Positions 14,460 through 27,109 of a DNA stretch of 64,000 nucleotides are shown here, one piece after another. The first letter of the stretch is position 1, and every line of letters starts with the position of its first letter. Both the position numbers and the translations under genes were made by a program. The notes beneath the pieces are model-generated. The model was not told the origin of the DNA, did not search any database, and saw nothing but the letters and a program-made list of their open reading frames with translations. Origin of the DNA: Cardinalis cardinalis (Eukaryota > Chordata > Aves > Passeriformes > Cardinalidae); assembly GCA_014549065.1 (NCBI GenBank), contig JACDOX010000155.1:915631-979630 (forward strand), read 5' to 3'.

Positions 14460-16540
14460 GAGGATTTCATGTCCTTCACCTTCTTCTCTTGGCACCATTG
14501 CCCAATGAAAGAGCCAGGACCTTCAGTTTTNAGAGTTTTTACCAAAAAATCCTGGAGAAGATGTATGCACAGGTGCTTTTAGGGCCAAATTGTATTCCTG
14601 AAGTTCCAGAGAAAGCTGTCCCTTATCTTGAGGTAGAATTTTTCATGATGATTTTTCTGGTCAAAACTGAGTTCACCCTACTGCAGCAAGATGTGGAATG
14701 GAAAGAACAATTTTTAAAAAGTCAGTACAGAAATGGTGAATAAGCTTCCTATATCATACTCCTCAGGGCTGGTTAGGAGTGTTTCTCATCAGAATTCTCT
14801 GGCTCCTTTCAAAAGAGAAGTTGCATAAAACTCTCCTTTTTTAATGTGCCCACTATGAGAATGGAAGAGCAGTTATGTGACAAAAAGGCCAAATGCAATC
14901 TTAGAATGTTGTCGGCATGTTCACACTGGTAAAGCTGTTAGTTTATTGCAGAACTAATAGATCCTGTGCACTTTGATACCTTCTCAGCTCATGAATGTTT
15001 TTCAGTTTCCNTGTTGCACCTCAGTCACTTCTCTAAAGGGCTTTTCCTATGCACAGCTACTAAATTTCTCCATTGACATATTTCAATGTAATTTAACTGA
15101 TTGCTGAAAAAACATGATTCTTCTTTTAATAAGGCAATTAACATACTGGGTAACTTTAGACTTNCTTGCTGAAAGACTGTTTGAAAGTTTGTTTATAAAT
15201 TCTTTCTCTTTAGTGTTTTGAGAGTCACTCATCTTTGTTCTATTCTCATGCCAATGAATTAGTTCAAAATAAAACAGTTTCTGTAATTTTTTTATTTAGC
15301 AGATTATAGTGAAGGCCTTGATTTGAACTCCAGTAGTTTAAAGGTATTTGATTATTTATTTAATGATATAAAGAAAGTATCATGTGATCCCCAAAGCCCC
15401 CCCAGTCCAAATAGAGAGATTGTACAACAAGAGTAAATTAAACAACATCCCAGGCAACACTAGAGTTTAACAATGACCAAAAATCTATTTTGGACTCATA
15501 CTTCNAGTTTGATTTTAAAACATAGACTTCAACTTAATTTCTTGTGAATATTTTTGTTAAATGGCAACAGGTTCATTTCCTGTCACCAANAAACCCTGAT
15601 TTCTACTTGTAGGTAAAGATATGCAGTAGTCCCATAATGGGATATCCTTTNATCTTTTTATGCCAGTTCTGCAGATCTTCTGATCATTTTTGTGCTTATT
15701 ATGCACAATTTAGTTCTTCCTTGGTTTGCAAATGAGCCACAAAAAGAGATTGATTTTTACAGATGTTTGCTATTCAATATTGGTTGATAAATGTTTTAGA
15801 TGTGGTGTAGAGCTCATAATTAAGGGTTTACATTCCATAGACCAAAACTTCTTGATATAAAACATTTATTAGCTAATATGTACCACAGATACTGGTAGGT
15901 GCAGTGCTATTGGAAGCTTCCTATATATGTGTTGATCACCNAGATCAAGTTACTGTTTCTGCTTCCCTGGTTCCCTGAGAAAAAGGCTTACATGCAGGAG
16001 GAAGGTCTGTGTAAGCTATTTGCTTGTTACAGGAGATTGAACTTTACTACAAATACATTTTCTCATGCATATGGATGGGAGAACTGACATGGGTATGGCT
16101 TTTGATTTTCATTTTGAGCCTTCCTGCCAGTTCCATCTCTTTGAATAGGAGTAGNAGAAGACTCATACTTCAGCTCCAGGAACTAAAAGAGATTTAAGTG
16201 GGGTAAAGGCTTCTCCATAGCCCTTGGCTAAGTGACCACCCAGAAATGCTTCCTAAATNCAAGATGAAATCACATGAATTCAGTCATGTGAAATCTTTCA
16301 GTGAAAATGTACTAGGTTGAAAGTCAGAGACTANTACATTTTAGCAGAATATGATTATATCTGAGGAACTGAATGAATGCTATCAAGGAGTCATTTGCCA
16401 TTTTGAAAGTTCTTGCAATGAAAGGAGAGGACAAAAATGATAGTGATAGAATTCTATTTTCCTGCCTGTTTTTCTTGCCTGACCCCTGGTTAGCTATGTC
16501 TTCATTAAAAGAACAAAACTGAGAATTTCACACCCATTTA

Positions 16541-16830
16541 ACACCAAGTTAAGTATCACTTAACCCCTTGGTACTGACCAAATGTATCCCCATTAAGCAG
16601 AGTTTTTGTTAGTACCATCCCAATTAAACAGCAGTCACAGCTATTCACTAACATTATACCAAATTAGTTTCCTGGGAGGTATCTTAATAAAGCAACCATC
16701 CCAATTAAGCCTGTCCTCATTAGATGGAGGATACAGTATTACTATTTTATTGTAATTGAAGAAAGGCTCGTGGTCCCATTTCATATAGTTTAGCTACAGA
16801 ATTATTAATAAACAACAGTCCCAACTAATA
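16541..16830. repeat. Degenerate repeat with recurring CCCAATTAA core
   Basis: Variants of a TCCC(A)ATTAAGC unit recur. They include ATCCCCATTAAGCAG near 16587-16600, CATCCCAATTAAACAGCAG near 16616-16634, CATCCCAATTAAGCC near 16698-16711, and GTCCCAACTAAT near 16819-16830. GTCCTCATTAGATGGAGG follows the third unit. The pattern resembles old Tigger/pogo-type DNA transposons, whose ends carry reiterated CCCAATTA-like words, or a decayed minisatellite. No terminal inverted repeats or TA target sites could be fixed, so the limits are approximate and the class is inference. Confidence 0.45.
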
Positions 16831-17957
16831 TATTAGTGCTGACTCAGAATATAATAACATTGACCTATTAAATATGGCATTTGCATGTAATCAGTGGCTT
16901 CTAGCTGTAGTTTTCTGAGCCACTGGAAAACAGAAGGATTTTTTCTTCTTGTGATGTCCTTGCTCTTCTTTGTTGACATCATCACATTTAGTCTGTACAA
17001 AAGAAGTGTTGAAAAACATAGAAATTGCTGACTTAGGCTCCTTGGAGCTTTTGGAGGTGATGACTGTGATAAGCTGGAAATCTTTTGAGCTTATGGTGTT
17101 TGCAGTTTCCCAAATGTAATTCAGATACTTTGCTAGCTCTAATTTTTAGCTTTAGCTCCAGTTGTTTTCTAATACAATCCTGAAAGGGTGAATTTGGACA
17201 ATCTCATCTTGGCCATTTTGAGCACATATGCTAGAACTAAGTCTTTTTGGCTCAGCTGTAGCTTGAATCTAATGAAAATGACAGATAATGCAGAGCGCTG
17301 TGTGCCTGCCAAAAAAGAGGATATTTCCCATGAGATAGCACCTGGTGATGCAGAAATAGACACTATAGATTTGTGATTGGCTGGTACTTACCAGTATTCA
17401 TATCTAGTCAGTATTATCAACCACACAAGATCACATCTTGGATAATAACAGCAACAATGGCATGCATAAAAAATTACTGCAGCAAAAAAGGGAAAAAAAT
17501 AGATCAATTATGTCAATTATATGGTAGCACTTTTTTTCTCCTCACAGTTTCAACACTGAGAAAAGGTGGCATCTATCTCTGATCTAATTATTCACATGCT
17601 TATCCATTTTTTTCTTTCACTTTTCTCTTTTTCACACACATAAAACATTTTCCCTTTAAAAAACAGTGTAGAATCAAGNATGCATACATTCTGTATGTGA
17701 CTTACATTTTAGCAGCTGAGTANTTGGCTACTTGAAAATAAAAAAGCATAAAAAGATTCTTGTGTTGGCTTNCTCTAAACGGATATATATTGGGATGACC
17801 TTACCTGAGAGCAAAAATGCCATCAGCCAGAAAACTGCCATAAATTAAAGTGCTATTTAAGCCCTGATTCTAGTAAAAGGGTCCAAATTTCCAAGGTGTC
17901 CCTAATGGGTCTCTGTTTGATGATAATGGAGCTTTTCTCTGAGGGAGAGTATTCACC

Positions 17958-17976
17958 AAAAAAAAAAAAAAAAAAA
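17958..17976 (+). repeat. Poly-A run of 19
   Basis: Nineteen consecutive A, followed by further A-rich words (CAAAAAAATC, GGAAAAAAAATC) to 18020. No retrocopy body is recognisable upstream. Confidence 0.85.
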
Positions 17977-18179
17977 GGAACAAAAAAATCACAAACACAA
18001 TGTCAAAGGAAAAAAAATCATCCTCCCTTTATTTGGAATTGTTGTATGTAAACTCCAGCCTGGAAGGGAGACTACAGCTCTGCTGAATTCAGCTTACCTA
18101 AGGTGAGATAATGAACAAGGTGATTCTGAAAAAGAAATACAAAACCATTAAGCAGATCTGTAAATTTTATAATGAATCA

Positions 18180-18720
18180 TTTCAATTAGATTCAGGCAGC
18201 AGCAGATGTTAACTCCTTTTGGCACGCCCAAGCTTTGAGGTTCTTAGGCTGAATTACTTTCTTTTTTTTTTAGGTGGAAACTTGATGAATCTCGCATTTA
18301 GAACTGTGCATGAAAAAAACGTGTTATGTAAAAACAGAGCAAATGGGCCCTTCATTTGCTGATTAATGGGTCAGGCCTCTCTTCCTACACCACGAGGGGC
18401 TTTTAATGTGAGAAAGTGATAATAGGTTCACAGAGGCAACAAGCTAGGGCTTAATGCTGCTGGTGAACCCAACAGTATTTTTGTGGTTTTTCTTGAGATT
18501 TCCTGCAGTAGTCCAGCAGTGCCGTGGAGGGACAGGCATTCCCATCCACGACACAGGTTGTGTTTGCAGAGTGATAATTTGCTCTTTTCGATGGATTTGT
18601 TGAGCAGTCTCTGGGCAGTTGCATTCGTGTGGTATGCTGAGAGAGGTTTTATTTTTTAATGCAGAAGCAGGATCCCACGAAATGCCCACCTGTGTTTGCA
18701 TAGAGATTTTAATGTTCACA
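18180..18720. promoter_or_regulatory. Enhancer-like block (unverified)
   Basis: Dense, non-repetitive sequence with CpGs retained in an otherwise CpG-poor setting (CACGCCC, ACCACGAGG, CCACGACACAGG, TTTTCGATGG). It also carries homeodomain-type words such as CTGATTAATGGG near 18359-18370. No simple repeats or mobile elements are present except one T-run near 18262-18272. The look is that of vertebrate conserved non-coding elements, but this is a judgement of texture, not an alignment. Confidence 0.28.
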
Positions 18721-18999
18721 TTTTAACAGTCCTTGTGTTAACCTAACCACAGAGACTGTGTCACTACACAGGATTTAATAGTCCTCGCTCTCGCCACTTT
18801 GCTTTCTGCCTAGACTACCTGAATGGTCTAAGCCATCTGATTTTTGTCTTGCTCGCTCTTAACCTTGTCTGCTGTGATGGGAAGGGTGGTGTTTGGTTTA
18901 CACTGAGCAGCTGAGCAGATGTCTCTGTGATGGCACTGCCTGCCTTTGTACTGGGAGGGAATTTCTGCTGGCTCATAGCGCTTCCTGAAAGAGCTGTCT

Positions 19000-20110
19000 C
19001 TTTAAGGACTTATCTCATATTTTCAGAAATTGACTGTGAAAATTCTAAGTAATGGTGTGACATGATCACACTCACTTTCCGTAGTTAATCCTTCACTAGG
19101 GGTCAGGCGCTTTCCCTGCTCAATGAGTCATTTGATTGTCATCTACCTTGCACAAAAAAACTACGGAGCCCCAAGCACTGTCTGGTAAGGATGACAGGCA
19201 GTCACAGTGCTGAGCTCTGTGCAGGAATAACTGAGTTAGAAAAAAGCTGCTGGCACTGTAATAAAGCGTTTAATGGACAGACAGCCTCTTTTACCTTCCT
19301 TGGGGTAACACTAAATCCCTTTTTATTGTAGTTTGCACAGATGTTAGTGAGTTATCCATTTCTCTAATCATACTAGAAGTTGGCACATCCATCTTGAGTA
19401 AGAAGACCAGCCCACTCTGTTTTTGAGAGTCCTTTTTCTAATAAACTTGTGTCACTTTCAGGTCAGTTTCACCAATACAAATAAAATTCAAACAAATAAA
19501 AAGTATATTGTCTCATGATGAGATGTATGTAATTATGTCCCTTAGGTCAGTTTAAATTTACAGTGGGAGCTACACTGTGTGTAACCCTTCCCGCAATCTA
19601 GATTTTCCTGCTGCTTTAAAAAATAAAACAAACCCACCACAATATTTAGCCAATATATTGTAGCCGTGTAGTAGTCCCAGTTTTGGAGCTGAATGCTCTA
19701 TATGATTCATTTTACTTTGCAATTATTTGTATATAAATGCATCTTTGTGTCCTGCGAACAATATCTCCCCCCCTCCCTCCGATAAATCTTTGTGAATGGA
19801 ATCCACTTGTTTTGTTTATCTCCTCTGCAAAGTGATGCTAACTAAATGCAGAGTATTTATATTTGTTTCTATTCTTTTGCATGCTGCATCCTCATTCAAT
19901 TGCATCCTCTTGCTGAAGAGTTTATTTCCCTTCACGTGGTTATTCCTGAATGCAACGCATTTATTGATGAAACGAAATAAAAGCTCGGGTTTGGGGCTGG
20001 GTGGGGAGAGAGAAAAACCCAGAGCCTTGATCGTCCCCGCCAAGGTGCTGCATGCTTCAACTGCTAGCGTGCTCACAAAGGTCAGCTAAAGTTCAGGAAG
20101 GGATAAATGA
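19000..20110. promoter_or_regulatory. Enhancer-like block (unverified)
   Basis: A long stretch free of mobile elements with retained CpGs (TTCCGTAGTTAATCC, GTCAGGCGC, CTACGGAGCC, TTCACGTGG, GCAACGCATTTATTG, GATCGTCCCCGCC). An E-box CACGTG sits at 19935-19940. AT-rich factor words alternate with GC-rich ones. Open frames on both strands near 19796-20089 have no recognisable product. This is part of a cluster with the neighbouring blocks at 18.2 and 20.7 kb. Confidence 0.3.
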
Positions 20111-20699
20111 TTGCTACTTTGAGGGGGTCCGTGGTAAGCCTTGTTCTTTTTTGCNCTGAGTTGATGGGTTCACAGCGGTAGCTGAATTTTGATAGATTGG
20201 CAGACACTGAAAGGAAATGCTAAATCTGCCACAGGGACTCTAACTAACTTCATTTTCTAGGGCCAAAGGGTAAAAAGACAAGGGGTACTGTTCAAGGGCA
20301 GGACATCATATGACCTGGTCAACAAAGCTACCACTGTTGTTTGTTTGGATCCTTGCCTTGTTGTACCTGGCTTCTTAACAAAAGGCCTTGCCAGCAGGGT
20401 GGGCTATCAAAATAAACATTAAAGGTTCAGGGGTTGATGCTAGTCCTTTGTGTATGTAAATTTACTGCTCTCTGGGGTCTCACTGTAAATGAGAAGGTCT
20501 GTCTCTGTTGTGTTTCCTGGTAAAATACTTTTAATAAATAAATCAAAGACTATGGAACATTAACTATTTCTCACCAAAATGGAAAAAGACTGCAGGGTTG
20601 TTTTTGTTGGTTTTTTTTCCAACTGNTTCCGTACTTTGCTATAAAAAAGAAAACCTCTCTCAGCTTCCAAACACCTCCAGCAAGTTACGCTGACAATCT

Positions 20700-21010
20700 T
20701 GCAAAACAAAAACCCAACCTCCCAAGTTGGCTGTTGAGTTTTACACCGAGCTGATGTGCTGAATATATCTGACTTTTTATACATGCCTTGAAATAGATAA
20801 AACAATTGATTAGGCTGAAGGCCAGTTTTTGCTAAGGTCAGTTTTACCATAGGCTCTGTACAGTCTAGGCACATCTGACATCCGGTTAGAACACGAAATT
20901 GTAAAGACTTTATTCACAAACTGGGTAATTGTGCACATAAATGCTTAATTAAGTGCATTTGTCCGGGTCATTAAGCTGGTTGTATACACAGTTGTGAAAA
21001 CTGTACGTTT
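20700..21010. promoter_or_regulatory. Enhancer-like block with homeodomain palindrome
   Basis: It contains ATGCTTAATTAAGTGCAT at 20941-20958, a near-palindromic homeodomain site centred on TTAATTAA. CpG-bearing words (CATCCGGTTAGAACACG, TTGTCCGGGTCATTAAGC) are retained nearby. No gene or mobile element is seen. Confidence 0.28.
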
Positions 21011-24000
21011 CTACCTTTTTCTTCTTTTTACTCTTAAGTTTCCTTTGTGATCTCCTAACATGTTCTGGAATGAATGAAAGAATTTATACTCTGAGAGAAT
21101 GGGGAGTTTGAAATGTTTGCAAGGGAATCTGAAACCATGTGAAACCAGCTAATGTTTCAGATTTCATCAGAAACTCAGCTCAGTGATTCTCCAGGTTTAC
21201 AAACCATATGGTGAACCTGAGTCTAACTTTCAATGACCAGAGTCTGATTTATAGTTTTCCATGGCAATTGGTCAAAAACTGTGATNTTTCCCAGGCTTCA
21301 AAGAAAAACGAGACAAGCTTAAGTGATTTGAGTGAGAGCTGGGTTTAGTCTGAAATCAGCACTCACAAGTTCACTGAAGGTTGGTAAACATGGCTTCTAA
21401 ACTGCCCAACCACATTATCAGTATGCAAAAATTAAAATTGGCTGCTTTGCTGGCCAAATATTTTTAGTACCACTGGCTTCATCTCTTTGTTTATCTTTTA
21501 GGACCACTTGGGGAAGAATAGAAAAATCTCATTTTGATTTTTTTTCTGTTTTTTTGGCGTTTTTTTTTGAGTCAGTGTTTAACAAGAGCAGAGCTCACAC
21601 AGCCTCCAGGAACCAACCTCTTGACCAGCACAGGTTAATTTAGCTTGTTCCCACTTCTGGGAACTGGACAGCACACATTGCAGGGATTTTATTTTGTTGG
21701 GGTTTTTTTTGCCTAACAAGGAGCAGGTCTCAAAGCACTTTACCTCACCCAAAACAGCTCGGTGAGAGCTTTCTTCNAATACCACACACATTTTGAGCTC
21801 AGCAACCCAAGTCAGGACACACAAGAGTCAGTATCTGTTTATTGGGATAAATGAGAGCTGGAGAGGATTAGAAGGTGAGTCAGATTGATTTCTACAAGAA
21901 GGACAGAAATGACCACACAAGACTTGAAAGCAGGTTGATTTTTTTTTTGTTTTGTTTTGTGGTTTTTTTGGTTTTGTCCTTTAGTGGAATGTTCTGTATA
22001 ATGCTGGAGCTAAACACCATACCTAAATGAAACAGGAAAAATGAATTTACTCAGTTGTACAACCTTCTATGCTGAAGGTTGAAATTCTGCTCCAGCTAGT
22101 GATTTTAATGAATTTTAGATGGAAATCCTAAATAAATTATATAGGAAGAATTGCAGAGGTTATTCTAATTTGGCATATTTTGGTTTAGTTTAATTTAAAA
22201 TTCAGAAGCTGGGAAGGAGTTGAATTGAATGAACATTTTGTACAGCCAGTTCAGCTGCTGTATTTACTAAAGTTGTTGATATTGTTGCTTGATTTCTGTA
22301 TTATTTAGATGAACAATGTTCTCCTAGATCAGTTTGGAGTTTTTTGTTGATTTTTTTGGTTTGATTTTTGGTGGTTTTTTTTTCGATCAAGAGGGCACAT
22401 CAAGATTGTCAAATTTAATTGAAATATTTTGTGGATAGGATATAAGCCCCTGTCATGTGCAATGCAACCGGGTGTTATAAAATTCCATCATTACAAAATG
22501 AGGCTTCTTTTAGTGAAGAGTACAATAANTGAGTGATATGTAGCATTCTGGATTCATCAAAGGCAGTGGGTAATTTTGTCCAGCTCAATTCTCCACAGTG
22601 TTGCAGCTCAAGGTGTGGTCTTGAGAGATCACTGGCTTACAGTATCCTGGAACATGCTTTCACATCTGTTTCTCAGGAAAATAAAAGCATGTTTCTCTTG
22701 ATGAAAACATCAGTGGTTAATGGCACGTCTTTGGGGAGGTGAGCCTTGCCTGTGTGCAGGCAGATGTGAGGAAGGGCTGCCTGGACCTGAGCTGCAGGCA
22801 CTGACTGTGAGGAGCACTGAGCTCGGACAAGGGATCTTGCTCAGGGCTGCTGCTGTGCCTGCCTCCTCCTTAGAGCCCCTGGGCAAGGAAGGGAGGGCAT
22901 GGCAGCTGACCAGGGCTGGCAAAACACCCTGCAGAGCTGTCTCCATGGAGTGATCCAGCCCCTAAATCACCCACAGGTCAGTTATTGTGTGAGGTAAAAC
23001 ATCACCATCCCAATGTGGGCATGGTTGTGACCTTCAAAGACTCCTGGAAAAAAAATGTCTGCAAGAGATCAAGAACAGATATTTCTTTGTCTTAAGATGA
23101 ACCAGAGTCGTACATGAAGAGCATGCAGGTTGTAGGCACCCCAGGAAATGCACAAACCACAGAGCTGCTGGTGCCTCCTCAAGATGTTCTCAGTGGTACT
23201 GAACCTCTTTTCCGTCATGTCCTCCACTTCTACCCATCCTGAGATTTTCCTTCACATTTCTTTCCTCTGAGGGCTAGAGAGGAAAGGANCAACTGCTTCA
23301 TAACTTGGCAATCTTTGAGTTTATTTAGTTCATCTTTTAAACTATCATTATGGTTTCAGCAAGCATCACTTGCAAAACAGTGAATTTTGTCTTATTGTCT
23401 GAATTTTATAAACAGTCACAAGGCACTGAGCTCGATATTGCTAAAAGCAGCAGAGTTTTAGTATAAAATAACAGATATTTGGCTCCAGAGCATGGGCACC
23501 ACCTTCTAACAAAGGTGCTTCTCTAAACACACATCCAAAGGTCAGGCAGTCTCTCCTTGCTCCCAGTGCACTGATGGACAAACATATTCTGAGGTAGTTG
23601 TGTTTTCTGGCTCTATTATACACAGAATATTTGTTCATTCCAAGAAGATTCAATATTGAATTGTGTGAGTCTGATAAGCTTGACAAAAAGAAGGCTCTTG
23701 TGTTTGCTGGAAGAACAAATGCCCTGGCTTTCATGGTAATGCGAATCCAGCAGGAGAAAAAGGTGTAATTAATTGCACTTGAGCCAGTTCAGAGCAGGAA
23801 TGTAATGTCTCCCACATTTCCATCATTACTCTGCAACCACTCAAANCTTGAGGGGGCCTCCCAAGAGCACCCTNAGGGATGTGTAAGTANAAAACATGGG
23901 TGTCAATTATGCATGCCTAAATCAAATGAATATCTTGGCCTGACCTCACTTTCTGCTGGCCTTGCTAAGAAACAAAACTCCTACAAAACAAGAAAGTTCT

Positions 24001-26627
24001 TGCAAAAGGAAGTATTCTTCATAATTTTAACTTTTCCACCAGCTCAGCTGCTATTTTATGGGTGTAAGAGGGTGCATCTACAGTGGCTTTTTTTCCTCAG
24101 TGTTTCTGTCTTGAGGGGAGGAACCTTTCTTTGAAATTAGAGACCATCATAGCTCTTTATGGTGTTGGACGCCGTGAAATCTTTAATTGGTCTTAAATCT
24201 GTCTTTTAAAANCTGTCTTTTAAAATGTGATCTTGGCAGAGAGAAAGACTAGGCAGACTGGGCCAGTGGATCAGGCTACCAGCATATTATCCCTGCAGGT
24301 TTTCAGGCACAGCTTTGGAGAAAACAGTAAATCAAAGAGTTGGCTGAAAATAGATACTGCATACTATTACTGAGTTCTAATTCTCTGTGTGAAAGACATA
24401 TTTGAGAGGCTTTATTGAGTGATAACTGAGGAGCATCTCCACATTCCCAATCAGGAAATCTAGTTGAAAATTGCTGGCTATTTGGGTGCTTAGGCTTGTC
24501 GATTGCCAGGAGAACAAAATGTACAAAAGACAGCCCTGTAACAGAAGAATTGGTTGAACAGAATGAATCAGTAGTGCTTACTCAATAGGTGGTTCTTTGG
24601 AATAATTTTATATTTAAATGCACTACAATTATAATTTTCTTGGGTACTCACAGTCTTTGAGTCAAAGTCATATTCCCTTTGATTTTCTGTTAGAACACCA
24701 GAAACAAAGCTCTCCTTAGAAAGCACTCTTCACTACATTTAATCTAGATTTAGTTTAGGATATTGATGGTCTCAAGACACTCAAATATATTCAGAAGTTG
24801 GTGTTCAAGTAGGTTTTGAGCACCATTTTCCAGCTTATCACAGGCTGTAATTTTCTTCTCTGCCCACAGTATTTCCTGTAATTCAACAAAGGCCTTGGTG
24901 GAAGCTTTGGAAATAGCTTAGGCAATATTGAGACCCATTGTTTGAGGATTCTGACTCAGTTTTTGACCAAGTGCCCCCACTGCTATCTATCGCTAGTAAA
25001 GTCAGCTCTCCTCCCAAANGACAACAACAGCAACAAAAAAATTAAGGCTAAGAATTCCTTCCCTNCATTGCTGCTGAAGGAGATAATTCTATAGCAAATT
25101 GACTTGTATCCACAGAAATGGTGTGGCAAGGCACCATATGTGGTAATTGCATGCACTGCTCAAAATATTGTAAATGAACTTGTTCTTACAAAGAAGTTAT
25201 GAAGTTAACTTTTATNTGTGTGTGAATAATTAAACTATTGTCACTACTCGAAATTATCATCTATTGTTAACTTACATCATTAAATCTTGCTTCTTTGCTA
25301 AAGAATAATGAAAAATACACTTAATTAACAGTTATTGCAAGCTTGAGGCCATTGATAACACAGTTCTCAGACTGAATTTCACAAGTGTGTTTTGTACTTG
25401 ACTTGAAATTGCTGCTTTATTCTAAAGCCCTGCACAGTGATGTGGGCATAACAAATTTCGTATCAGAAGAACGAACTCCCTTAGTAAATTATGTCACTGT
25501 TGGTTAAGATTAGGTTGCTACAAGCAAACAACTCGAGTGTTATTTTTTTTTCCAGTGCAGAGGGAGGAGTTATGGCTTGAGCCTGCTGTTTTAGCTGCTT
25601 TTAGCAAATTTATGAAAGGCTTTTGCTGTGTGCCAAATCTGAGAAAAACCCCACCCCCTTTGCCTCACAGCTTCTCTGTGCCAATCCATCAGGAGATTTT
25701 GGGGGTTCTGTAACAGTTCCCTGAGGAAAGGGACTCTGGTTAATTTCCTTGTTGTTTCGATTACAGAGGTGATAGGGCTTTTTTTCCTTGGATATTGTTA
25801 AAGAGGCTTGCCAGCACTGTAAAGAATGTGCTGCATTCTTCAGATGAAATAAGGCCAATCAGTGGAATAATGAGGAAAGTAATATCTCCCTAGAGAGTCT
25901 GATTGGGTTTTCATCAAATCAGCCAACCTTTTCCAGTCATTTACACCAACGTTCACTCCATGCAGGGTGTTATGCTGTCTCAGATTCTTTCCTCCTTTTA
26001 AATCCCTTGTGATTATTACTGATAACTAAATAATTGGGATGAGGCAAATTTATGTATATTGTATATGTTCTTCTTTTTGAAATTAATTATTTTGCTCTTA
26101 TTTTCTGCGATATATTTTAAACTACCTTCTGCTACCCTGGAAGCTAATCCAAAGAAAAGAGGGATATGCAAGAGCTGAAAGATTTATTCCTTTGTGACAC
26201 TGAATGCCCTTTTATTTTTAATATGTGGGGTAGTCTCCTATGAATGGAAGGTTACCTACTGCTAAGAGTACAATCCCATGACAAGATGCCCAGTTCTTTT
26301 CGTTAATTATAGCTTGACACATTTATTTTTATTTATTCATTAATTTTCCTTTCCAAGATAAACCTCTAAAATGAGCCTTTTAATTTATTGGGGAGCGAGG
26401 AGAACAATGGTTACCATGATCTTCCCTTATTTCCTGCTCTTTCCTCTGTCAAGAGCACAGTGTTAAATGCACGAGGAACATCCAGCTACTGAGACAGAAA
26501 TACTTCTCCTTCTCATTCACTCACACAGAATTCAAACTATGAAAAGGTTTGCACACAGCTTCTGCAGGTGGTTTCTTGCTGTACCTACAGACATCAATAA
26601 TCTGTTCTGAAAAATATAAAGATTACC
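21011..26627. other. Non-coding sequence, no gene seen
   Basis: It contains three T-rich tracts and a GC-rich patch at 22730-22960 that is open on both strands and shows no recognisable protein. A 13-base word, CTGTCTTTTAAAA, is directly duplicated at about 24199-24225 around an N. Otherwise AT-rich and featureless. Confidence 0.55.
21533..22384. repeat. Three T/G-rich tracts
   Basis: Low-complexity T-rich tracts interrupted by G lie at 21533-21568, 21939-21977 and 22340-22384. Each has runs of seven to ten T and TTTTG or TTTGG words. The sequence between them is ordinary. Their similar style within 850 bp may reflect repeated tail-like insertions or one expanded then dispersed tract. Confidence 0.65.
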
Positions 26628-26700
26628 ATGTTGGGCCAGATCCTCCCATGGTGTAAATCAGCTTGGCTCTACTGACACCAATGGCTGTCACCCAGCATGA
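26628..26700. repeat. Ancient amniote interspersed repeat fragment
   Basis: The stretch TTGGGCCAGATCCTCCCATG, continuing with GGTGTAAATCAGCTTGGCTC and TACTGACACCAATGG, matches a palindrome-prone unit I recall as widespread in turtle, crocodile and bird genomes. That unit has the form GGCCAGATCCTCAGCTGGTG, then TAAATCAGCATAGCTCC, then ATTGACTTCAATGG. I cannot name the family with confidence. Only one arm of the inverted structure seems to survive here. Such relics are sometimes kept as regulatory elements, and this one lies just upstream of an enhancer-like block. Confidence 0.55.
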
Positions 26701-26925
26701 GTCCCTTCAGACACACATGGCAAGTTATTGGCACACCAGGGCTACTGCTCATACATCATTAAGTAGCCCTTTCCTATGAAACCAGTACCTTTTTGCCATT
26801 GAATGAGAAATAGGCAGGAGCACAAAAGATGCAGGGTGCTGCAGAGCTGTGCTGCTCCAGTGTGTTTGCAGACTAAATGTAGCAGTCAGCCTGTGCTGGC
26901 AGCTGCATACATGACTATACAGTAC

Positions 26926-27108
26926 CTAAAATAAGGGGGGGCTGTGATTCCCTTCTGTGCTGTGCACTGCTCTGTTCTGGAGCACAGACAAAAAGAAATC
27001 TGGTCTCCTGTGCAAGTTATCTTCCTCCAGTGGCTGGAGCAGTGCAGCTTCGTTATACACGAACACATTTATGGCATCTTTGACAAGCTCCTGGACCACA
27101 TCAGCCAT
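26926..27108 (-). CDS. Weak candidate small ORF, 60 codons
   Basis: This minus-strand frame starts at an ATG with a good Kozak context (A at -3, G at +4) and ends in TAG. It encodes 60 residues beginning MADVVQELVKDAINVFVYNE and continuing with an acidic EEDN segment. The first half could form an amphipathic helix. There is no signal peptide, membrane segment or domain that I recognise. The composition looks more protein-like than the other short frames in the window. It lies in an otherwise enhancer-like block, and no splice sites or neighbouring exons were found. Chance is the default explanation for a 60-codon frame in 64 kb. Confidence 0.12.
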   Translation of the reverse strand: MADVVQELVKDAINVFVYNEAALLQPLEEDNLHRRPDFFLSVLQNRAVHSTEGNHSPPLF

Positions 27109-27109
27109 G

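Larger units (their letters stand above)
12571..18179. other. AT-rich non-coding sequence, no gene seen
   Basis: This holds the CCCAATTAA-type repeat, a TGCCC pentamer and a poly-A run, listed separately. Short frames at 13276-13491 (minus) and 17188-17376 (plus) read somewhat protein-like but have no recognised product and are open on the other strand too. Nothing else is supported. Confidence 0.55.

Noticed and set aside
17188..17376. Possible C-terminal exon with an acidic end (plus strand)
   Set aside because: The opposite strand is equally open (17169-17363), and no acceptor site or homologous protein could be recognised.
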